Part shown: piece after piece, positions 59,136 to 64,000 of the stretch
How positions within the stretch are numbered: position 1 is the first letter of the stretch
Layout of the letters: each line of letters begins with the position of its first letter
From: Sphingobium sp. WTD-1
GTDB lineage: Bacteria > Pseudomonadota > Alphaproteobacteria > Sphingomonadales > Sphingomonadaceae
NCBI RefSeq assembly: GCF_030128825.1
Contig: NZ_CP119127.1
Span: 4,763,501-4,827,500 of the forward strand
DNA: 64,000 bases
Direction: 5' to 3'
Made by a program: the position numbers and the translations under genes
The notes under the pieces: model-generated
The model's database searches: none
What the model saw: only the letters and a program-made list of their open reading frames with translations
What the model was told of the DNA's origin: nothing

Positions 59136-59876
59136 ATGTCGAATGAAATGGATGTTGTTGCAGTTCGCGCTCTGGTTGCCACTTTTGAAAAGGACTTCAA
59201 TGTCCCGATCAAGGCAGCAATTGAGGGCATCGACGGTGATATTGAGAAACTGAACGAGCAAATCGCCACCTTGCAGGCCAAGTCGCGGGATCAAACCTAC
59301 AACAAGGTCGCTGCACTGGTGACGCTTGCTCAGGCTCTCAACATCAGCAATCCGAGTGCCGGATATAATGCCTTTCTCGCTGAGCGAGGCATTGTTGCAC
59401 CCGACATGACGAAAGCTGGTGCGAACCCTTATCCGAAGTTCATCAAGGCCGTCTTTTCGGTTCAGGTGGGTTCGGTGTGGTCGTTCACTGACCGCAGCGT
59501 TGAGAAGCACGCAAATCATGTTCGCTTTCTGGTGAACGCGATGCGCGCCGGAACTCTTACGGGTTCTGTTCAGGACTTCATTCGCGATTTTAAGCACGCT
59601 ACCCACGGCAATATGCTGGACGGTATCGAGGCCAACGATCGCTTTGATAACAAGACTGATGCTCAGGAAAAGCGGATCGAAACCGTGCGTGAGCGCGGTC
59701 GCAATGCTGATCCGGTTGTTACCTTCGACAGCCCTCTGGGCTATGAAGATGGCAGCGTCGTTTCGTTGTGGGGTCGTGTTGTCGGCGGTAATCTGGAAAT
59801 CATGTTCGTGGAGTCGGCTAACGATGACAAGGACAGCCTGTATTACAAGCTGGGCAAGACGATCAAAGCTGCATAA
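59136..59876 (+). CDS. Phage protein with N-terminal coiled coil, unknown
   Basis: A 246-residue protein after AGAAAGGTC. Residues about 30-60 (GDIEKLNEQIATLQAKSRDQ) are a coiled coil; the middle and end (PKFIKAVFSVQVGSVWSFTDRSVEKHANHVRFLVNAMR; VSLWGRVVGGNLEIMFVESANDDKDSLYYKLGKTIKAA) are globular and unrecognised. It follows the long structured leader and ends at a strong terminator, so it is a single-gene unit and may be well expressed. A role in replication control is possible given the nearby iterons, but unproven. Confidence 0.6.
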   Translation: MSNEMDVVAVRALVATFEKDFNVPIKAAIEGIDGDIEKLNEQIATLQAKSRDQTYNKVAALVTLAQALNISNPSAGYNAFLAERGIVAPDMTKAGANPYPKFIKAVFSVQVGSVWSFTDRSVEKHANHVRFLVNAMRAGTLTGSVQDFIRDFKHATHGNMLDGIEANDRFDNKTDAQEKRIETVRERGRNADPVVTFDSPLGYEDGSVVSLWGRVVGGNLEIMFVESANDDKDSLYYKLGKTIKAA

Positions 59877-59890
59877 TCCTAAAAGAGCAA

Positions 59891-59921
59891 AACCCCCGGA
59901 GCCATAAACTCCGGGGGTTTC
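59891..59921. terminator. Strong bidirectional terminator
   Basis: AACCCCCGGAG / CTCCGGGGGTT with a 9-base spacer, between convergent genes at 59136 and 59976. Confidence 0.92.
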
Positions 59922-59975
59922 TTCGTATGAACTACAAGACTTGAGCAGCCCTACTTGAGCATCCGTTCGTTCCGA

Positions 59976-60311
59976 CTATTTACCTGTTGGACCCTGCTTC
60001 CATGCGATGCCGTGCTTCTCGCACCAATCCGAATAGCTCGTCTTGCTGCCCTTGCTGATCTTCATGCTCGGCTTCTGAAACCATATCTCAATCGAATAGT
60101 CCGGGTTCTGCGCTTTGACCGCCAGGATTTTACGGCGATCAGCAGCATCGAAAAGTCCCTTCGCTTCGATGATGCGCTTGTTCGCTACATCGACAAAATC
60201 GGGCAAATATGAGCATTCCAGAACATAGGTGAGCTTGACCGGCTCATAGGCATATTCAGGCCCGATTTGAGCAGCGCAGCGCGCTTCATATCCATTACGA
60301 TAACCGGACAT
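59976..60311 (-). CDS. T7 endonuclease I-like Holliday junction resolvase
   Basis: A 111-residue nuclease. YAYEPVKLTYVLECSYLPDFVDVANKRIIEAKGLFDAADRRKILAVKAQNPDYSIEIWFQKPSMKISKGSKTSYSDWCEKHGI aligns well with T7 gp3. Catalytic residues map to Glu9, Asp38, Glu49 and Lys51 (PDF...EAKG). It resolves branched DNA before packaging. It overlaps the endolysin stop by one base (TAATG), so it is translated from the same mRNA. Confidence 0.92.
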   Translation of the reverse strand: MSGYRNGYEARCAAQIGPEYAYEPVKLTYVLECSYLPDFVDVANKRIIEAKGLFDAADRRKILAVKAQNPDYSIEIWFQKPSMKISKGSKTSYSDWCEKHGIAWKQGPTGK

Positions 60312-60754
60312 TATGGCTTCACGAAAAGTGAGGCTTCAGCCGCACGGCGCTTCGTCAGGCCGTTGAGGACTTTGCCACCGGCTTTGTTCCATCGGGCAAA
60401 CTGACCAGCAGCACCGGCATAATTGCCCGAATTGAGCATTTTCAACAGCGTCGATGATCCCAAAGCGCCAACACCGACATTGAATGCGAAACAGACTAGC
60501 GCGCCAAGCTGGTTTGCCGTGACCGGCACCTTTACGAGCGCACGGACTTTCTCCTCATAGGCGTCATATTCCTTGAGCAGAACCGCGTCTGCTTCTGCCT
60601 GCGTGATCTTTTGACCAAGCTGGACTTTCTTGCCGTTCCAAGTGGTGAACCCCCAGCCGATTGTCGGCACCTTTGCGGGGCAGAGATATGCTGAGAGTTT
60701 GCAGCCCTCAAACTGACGAATTAGGCCAAGGCCATTACGGGATGATTGGGTCAT
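60311..60754 (-). CDS. Endolysin, GH24 lysozyme
   Basis: A 147-residue muramidase. RQFEGCKLSAYLCPAKVPTIGWGFT carries the family triad with spacing E-x8-C-x5-T (Glu16, Cys25, Thr31); most relatives have Asp in the middle position. QLGALVCFAFNVGVGAL and the terminal GLTKRRAAEASLF complete the fold. There is no signal or membrane anchor, so release requires a holin. It is transcribed against the late tail genes. Confidence 0.93.
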   Translation of the reverse strand: MTQSSRNGLGLIRQFEGCKLSAYLCPAKVPTIGWGFTTWNGKKVQLGQKITQAEADAVLLKEYDAYEEKVRALVKVPVTANQLGALVCFAFNVGVGALGSSTLLKMLNSGNYAGAAGQFARWNKAGGKVLNGLTKRRAAEASLFVKP

Positions 60755-60803
60755 CCCGTACTTATCAGAACTCGCTTATGAGCGCGTTTTGGTCACTTCT
60801 CAC

Positions 60804-60809
60804 TAAATA
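60804..60809 (+). promoter_or_regulatory. TAAATA motif before the 60843 gene
   Basis: ACTAAATA, 33 bases before the ATG at 60843 with CGGAGAGAG between. Confidence 0.45.
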
Positions 60810-60842
60810 GGTGTGGAAGATAACACATCGGAGAGAGAAGCG

Positions 60843-61511
60843 ATGATTGATCCCATACTGAAATTAACACTCTTCAAAATGCGAACTAAGAAAGCATTGA
60901 AGAAACTCAGCTACACTGCCTCGGTTTATGGCCTAGCAGCAGACGAGAAGATGGAAGACGCTCTACGCGATCTTTTGCAGCACTGCCGCGATGAGAAGGA
61001 TGAATTCTACTGGTCATTTGCGAGCTATGCTCGCAATCACACTAAGTCGGACATTCTGGAAATCACAGCGGTCCCTTTGGAAGTCCCATACAGCCTCGCA
61101 AGCGAGATTGCAGAAGCGCAAGAGACTTTCCCACACATTCATTACGTCATCCATTCGCAGGATGAGATTAACAGCAAGCGACCACAGGAACGCCTAGTCG
61201 TCCTAACTCCACTCGCTAAGCCAATCACCTGCCCGAAGGAATACACTCGAATTGCATCGCTACTAAGTGAGCAGCTTGGAGTAGGCCAACATAGCAAAGG
61301 TGACTTTTCCGCTACATTCTTGTTCGCTCCCTTCTTGCAGGTATGCAGTATGCCGAAGGTCGTTCTGCATGATGCGGACAGGACGTTTCTCGATCCAGAT
61401 ACCTACTTGGAAGAAAACAAAGGCGTCTGGACCAATGCGAGGCTGATGCAAGAAGGCGCAGCAGAACAACCGAAATTGAAGGCCGATGAAACTGGCCTCT
61501 TCATGTTCTAA
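60843..61511 (+). CDS. Primase-polymerase-like (AEP fold) candidate, unknown
   Basis: A 222-residue protein from the ATG at 60843 (MIDPILKLTLFKMRTKKALKKL); a GTG at 60813 lacks a site. HIHYVIHSQDEINSKRPQERLVVLTPLAKPITCPKEYTRIASLLSEQLGVG resembles the H-S-(x)n-RLVxPLxxPxxxxEY block of archaeo-eukaryotic-type phage primases. The metal-binding acidic motif expected earlier is not obvious, so it may be inactive or another fold. It heads a three-gene unit. Confidence 0.45.
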   Translation: MIDPILKLTLFKMRTKKALKKLSYTASVYGLAADEKMEDALRDLLQHCRDEKDEFYWSFASYARNHTKSDILEITAVPLEVPYSLASEIAEAQETFPHIHYVIHSQDEINSKRPQERLVVLTPLAKPITCPKEYTRIASLLSEQLGVGQHSKGDFSATFLFAPFLQVCSMPKVVLHDADRTFLDPDTYLEENKGVWTNARLMQEGAAEQPKLKADETGLFMF

Positions 61512-61521
61512 GGGGGAGAAG

Positions 61522-61689
61522 ATGACAAAGGTAGAAAGCACACCGATTGCACCGGAAGAAGTGCAAGAAAAAATGCGTGATGACATTAAGGCGCTGTTGA
61601 GCAACGACATTCACTGTCCGATTGCTCGCGCTATTGAAAAGGCTCTGGCTGACATTGATCTAGCTATTGCAGCCCACAAGCCGAAATAA
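61522..61689 (+). CDS. Small phage protein
   Basis: A 55-residue protein from the ATG at 61522 (MTKVESTPIAPEEVQEKMRDD) behind GGGGGAG. It is acidic and helical. Unrecognised. Confidence 0.55.
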   Translation: MTKVESTPIAPEEVQEKMRDDIKALLSNDIHCPIARAIEKALADIDLAIAAHKPK

Positions 61690-61711
61690 CTGAACAAAGG
61701 AGAACATAAGA

Positions 61712-62077
61712 ATGGCAGACAATGCTATCGACAAACTATTTGAGAAAATGCGCGCTACGGCTGAGGAACTGATTGCCATTCAGGACGAGGAAGAGGCTTT
61801 GCAAGAGCAGTTTCGCGATCTGAGGAAACGCCATGTTGCAGCGATCAAGCATCGCGACGTTCTGGAATTGACCCTGAAAAAGCATATTCATGAGAAGATG
61901 CCACTCGTTCAGGCCAAGATGGTCGCCCACGAGGAAATCGAAAAGGGCCGCTCGCAACAATCCCTGATCGCATACAGCAGCGCAGCGGCCAATGCAGCAG
62001 GCTCAGCATCACAGGCTATGGCTATCGCGTCCATTGCAGCCTCGTCGGCTTCGCAGGCGGTAAGCATTAGGCGATAA
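61712..62077 (+). CDS. Coiled-coil phage protein
   Basis: A 121-residue protein after AAAGGAGAAC. It has a long coiled coil (LFEKMRATAEELIAIQDEEEALQEQFRDLRKRHVAAIKHRDVLELTLKKHIHEKM), then a small-residue helix rich in Ala and Ser (SSAAANAAGSASQAMAIASIAASSASQAVS), like the fibre stalk. Its TAA stop forms a TAAATA motif. Function unknown. Confidence 0.55.
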   Translation: MADNAIDKLFEKMRATAEELIAIQDEEEALQEQFRDLRKRHVAAIKHRDVLELTLKKHIHEKMPLVQAKMVAHEEIEKGRSQQSLIAYSSAAANAAGSASQAMAIASIAASSASQAVSIRR

Positions 62078-62080
62078 ATA
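62075..62080 (+). promoter_or_regulatory. TAAATA motif before the right-end genes
   Basis: GATAAATA, sharing the stop of the previous gene; a terminator hairpin follows 34 bases on, so any transcript would be short or must read through. Confidence 0.35.
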
Positions 62081-62113
62081 GACGACCTCGCGAAAGGGCA
62101 TCAGTTAAGTTGC

Positions 62114-62145
62114 AAAACCCGGTGGTCGAAAGACTGCCGGGTTTT
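62114..62145 (+). terminator. Intrinsic terminator
   Basis: AAAACCCGG / CCGGGTTTT with a 14-base loop. Confidence 0.88.
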
Positions 62146-62188
62146 CTGTTGGTCGCAAGCCTCTTGCCTATGTTCCCGTTATGTTCCT

Positions 62189-62392
62189 ATGATCGTTCTC
62201 ATGAACCAGCCCGATTCCTTGTGGCTCGCGCAGAGCCTTCTTCACGCGCCCGGTTGGGCGAGAGTAGCACTGACAGCGCCGAATGAGCGCCTGCGAGAGA
62301 ATGCAGCGTTGGAACTGGCGCAGAGCATATTAGCGGCTTGGGACAAGCAACAGCCGATCCCTGATGCTCGTCAGATGACCTTCACGCTCTAA
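62189..62392 (+). CDS. Small protein of sphingomonad DUF6771-like type
   Basis: A 67-residue protein (MNQPDSLWLAQSLLHAPGWARVALTAPNERLRENAALELAQSILA...). The APGWARVALTAPxERLRExAAxELA pattern is one I associate with DUF6771. Start uncertain between the ATGs at 62189 and 62201. It ends immediately before the next gene. Confidence 0.6.
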   Translation: MIVLMNQPDSLWLAQSLLHAPGWARVALTAPNERLRENAALELAQSILAAWDKQQPIPDARQMTFTL

Positions 62393-62686
62393 GTGGGCGC
62401 TAACCCGACGCTGCGAAATCTAGGCGACTACACCCGGCGCGGCGCAAATCTCTTCATCATCTGTAACTGCGGACATTCAGGAGTTGTCGATGCGGAAAAG
62501 CTCAACCGGTATTTCCTCGCACATTGCTGGAACACCGCAATGGAAACAGTCGGAGCGCATTTGCGCTGCTCGCGCTGTCGGGGCCATCCTAACCGATTTG
62601 CTCCCACGCCTCGCAGACCGGATCGCCCCGACTGGATGAATGACGAAGCGCAGTGGACACGTCTGGTCCGAAGGCTCAGGGGTTAG
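62393..62686 (+). CDS. Small zinc-ribbon-like protein
   Basis: A 97-residue protein with GTG start directly after the preceding stop. NLFIICNCGHSGVVDAEKLNRYFLAHCWN and GAHLRCSRCRGHPNRF supply CxC and CxxC pairs, probably one zinc ribbon. Its stop overlaps the convergent dedA stop by two bases, so this gene and the phage-borne dedA end must have travelled together. Confidence 0.6.
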   Translation: MGANPTLRNLGDYTRRGANLFIICNCGHSGVVDAEKLNRYFLAHCWNTAMETVGAHLRCSRCRGHPNRFAPTPRRPDRPDWMNDEAQWTRLVRRLRG

Positions 62687-63351
62687 CGTTCAGCGCGTGG
62701 CTTCCATGTGGCCAGCCGATACAAATAGAACACCACGGCAGCGACCACGCAGGCGGTAGTGATCGGACCTAACCATTTGTCGATTTCGCCGCTGAACCTC
62801 CGTCCGAGGAAATAGCCGCCATACGCTAACACCACGTTCCAGATAAAAGACCCGGCGGTCGTGAACAGCAAAAATCGCCCGTGCGTATTGAGGAAATGGA
62901 GCGCCCTTCTTTTTACATCCGTGCGGGCTTGGAAGCGCACATGGCCCATGCGGAACAGGCCAGCGGGCAGCGAGATCATCGTGCGAAAGGCCGGCATGAA
63001 GCGGAAGACGAAAACGACGATCTGGCCATATTTGCCGAACAATCGGTCCAGCGCCTCGACATCGCGCCATTCCAGCGTCGCCCAGCGGCCGAAGCGGTCG
63101 ACCAGCGGTTTGAGCCGACCGAAGCCCAATATATGGCCGACCAGATACCAGAAATAATTGCCGATGGTGGTGCCCAGCGTGCCCGCCAGCAGCAGCCATT
63201 CCATCGCCATCCGCCCCTGGCCGACGCGGATGCCGCCAATCCCCATGATCAGTTCGGACGGGATCGGCGGAAAGACATTTTCGAGGATCATCAGCAAGAA
63301 GATCCCCCAATAGCCTCCCGCATCGATCAGCCGCAGCACCCAGTCGGTCAT
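62683..63351 (-). CDS. dedA: DedA-family membrane protein, host-phage hybrid
   Basis: A 222-residue protein of the DedA/SNARE-associated family, inner-membrane proteins linked to undecaprenyl-phosphate and phospholipid flipping. Codons from 63351 to the att core (62931-62936) are host; the last 83 codons are phage. The host part has the family FPPIPSELIMGIGG and FRFMPAFRTMISLPAGLFRM motifs. At the join RMGHVRF is followed by about 20 phage-encoded residues (QARTDVKRRALHFLNTHGRF) and then LLFTTAGSFIWNVVLAYGGYFLGRRF, which matches the displaced host tail at about 34 of 60 positions. The hybrid is probably functional, but the insert lies before the last membrane helices. Confidence 0.9.
   Translation of the reverse strand: MTDWVLRLIDAGGYWGIFLLMILENVFPPIPSELIMGIGGIRVGQGRMAMEWLLLAGTLGTTIGNYFWYLVGHILGFGRLKPLVDRFGRWATLEWRDVEALDRLFGKYGQIVVFVFRFMPAFRTMISLPAGLFRMGHVRFQARTDVKRRALHFLNTHGRFLLFTTAGSFIWNVVLAYGGYFLGRRFSGEIDKWLGPITTACVVAAVVFYLYRLATWKPRAER
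62900..62960. other. attR (right prophage junction)
   Basis: Core GGAAGC at 62931-62936. Phage arm TTCTTTTTACATCCGT at 62907-62922 is the inverted match (14 of 16) of the attL arm, also 8 bases from the core. Host sequence to the right encodes the DedA RMGHVRF segment. Confidence 0.85.
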
Positions 63352-63386
63352 GACCGAAATCCGTAGACGCCCGAACGTCCACCCTC

Positions 63387-63480
63387 CGTTCGCCCTGAGC
63401 TTGTCGAAGGGCTCGGCCGACCGAAGGGAGGCACTCCGCTCCGCTCAGCAGAGGGCTTCGACAAGCTCAGCCCGAACGAG
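63387..63480. repeat. Interrupted inverted repeat (REP-like)
   Basis: CGTTCGCCCTGAGCTTGTCG at 63387-63406 and its near-complement ending at 63478 flank about 40 bases in the gap between dedA and gshB. The TGAGCTTGTCGAAG core is a dispersed repeat I associate with sphingomonads and xanthomonads. Confidence 0.7.
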
Positions 63481-63512
63481 TTTCGTTGAATCAAGCCCAA
63501 GCTGCTGAAGCC

Positions 63513-64000
63513 TTACGCCGCGGCCCGTGCCGCCAGGCGCGCGTCGATCGCGTCCCAGATCATGCCGCCGGTGTCGGTGCCGTCGAACGCGTCGATCGAC
63601 ACGATGCCGGTCGGCGACGTCACGTTGATCTCGGTCAGCCATTCGCCGCCGATCACGTCGATGCCGACGAACAACAGGCCGCGGCGCTTCAATTCCGGCC
63701 CCATCGCCTCGCAGATTTCGCGCTCCCGATCAGTCAGCACGGTCTTGGCCGCCGATCCGCCGACCGCCAGGTTGGACCGGATCTCGCCCGCGCCCGGAAT
63801 GCGGTTGACCGCGCCCGCGACCTCGCCATCGACCAGCACGATGCGCTTGTCGCCCTGCGCGACGCCGGGGATGAAGGCCTGAACCATGAAGGGTTCGACC
63901 CACGAAGCCTTGAACAGTTCCACCAGCGACGACAGGTTCGCGCCATTGCTGCCGACATGGAATACCGCGACGCCGCCATTGCCATAGAGCGGCTTCACCA
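63513..64000 (-). CDS. gshB: Glutathione synthetase, C-terminal part
   Basis: The frame runs off the window end, so the N-terminus is missing. The ATP-grasp C-terminal domain is present: MKPLYGNGGVAVFHV (nucleotide loop), MVQAFIPGVAQGDKRIVLVDGEVAGAVNRIP, and LLFVGIDVIGGEWLTEINVTSPTG with the metal-binding Glu and Asn. It joins glycine to gamma-glutamylcysteine. It is upstream of dedA on the same strand, separated by the repeat. Confidence 0.95.
   Translation of the reverse strand, partial: VKPLYGNGGVAVFHVGSNGANLSSLVELFKASWVEPFMVQAFIPGVAQGDKRIVLVDGEVAGAVNRIPGAGEIRSNLAVGGSAAKTVLTDREREICEAMGPELKRRGLLFVGIDVIGGEWLTEINVTSPTGIVSIDAFDGTDTGGMIWDAIDARLAARAAA

Larger units (their letters stand above)
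18627..62936. mobile_element. Temperate siphovirus-like prophage integrated in dedA
   Basis: A 44.3-kb element bounded by GGAAGC. It has a serine integrase at the left end, small early genes, terminases, portal, minor head, scaffold, capsid, neck, tail tube, frameshift chaperones, tape measure, tail tip, fibre, holin-like and endolysin genes, so it looks intact. No tail sheath gene is seen, and the long tape measure predicts a long flexible non-contractile tail. Base composition is less GC-rich than the flanks. No classical CI-like repressor was recognised. An IS30-family element has inserted in one accessory gene. Confidence 0.95.

Overview
The window is a high-GC alphaproteobacterial chromosome, most likely Sphingobium or a close sphingomonad. 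The evidence is the housekeeping proteins (Rsh C-terminus, L10, L7/L12, NadA, NadC, XerC, GshB), small families common in sphingomonads (DUF4112, DUF4230) and strong G/C third positions. It is interrupted by one complete-looking temperate phage genome of about 44.3 kb (18627-62936) with visibly lower GC.

Left host flank (1-18.6 kb): end of rsh, a RelE/HigB-type toxin with its antitoxin, rplJ-rplL with a structured leader, a secreted carboxylesterase, an OprP-like porin, a family-5 solute-binding lipoprotein, DUF4112, RNase T2, nadC, an S9 peptidase, a cardiolipin synthase, a long inverted repeat, nadA, DUF4230, an MBL hydrolase, two small exported proteins, xerC and a short hypothetical. Right host flank (62.9-64 kb): the 5' part of dedA, a repeat and the 3' part of gshB.

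The prophage sits inside dedA. A 6-bp core (GGAAGC) is present at both ends. Joining the outer flanks across it rebuilds an uninterrupted DedA reading frame. The displaced host 3' end lies at the left end, next to a large serine integrase. At the right end the phage supplies its own diverged dedA 3' end, so the lysogen keeps a DedA open reading frame with about 20 extra residues encoded by the attP arm. Imperfect 16-bp inverted arms flank the core symmetrically.

Phage layout: integrase and small early genes (18.7-26.3 kb, with a zinc-finger primase-like protein); an HNH gene broken by an IS30-family element; an HslV-like Ntn hydrolase and small terminase; an accessory cassette (resolvase, HNH homing endonuclease, membrane protein, secreted MACPF-like protein) wedged between small and large terminase; head, neck and long non-contractile tail genes (32.8-54.8 kb) including a -1 frameshift tail chaperone, a 1270-residue tape measure and a 2579-residue hub/fibre protein; a holin-like pair; a reverse-strand unit; then T7-endonuclease-I-like resolvase, GH24 endolysin and small genes up to the right att site.

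The most unusual feature is a possible private transcription system. A 526-residue reverse-strand protein (56661-58241) carries motifs resembling the A, B and C palm motifs of T7-type single-subunit RNA polymerases. A TAAATA motif recurs 16 times on the plus strand, almost always in the short gap before a phage gene, and once on the minus strand upstream of the polymerase-like gene. Beside that gene are an iteron-like repeat array and about 500 bases of highly structured non-coding sequence. The link between polymerase and motif is inference. The motif, repeats and hairpins are visible directly.
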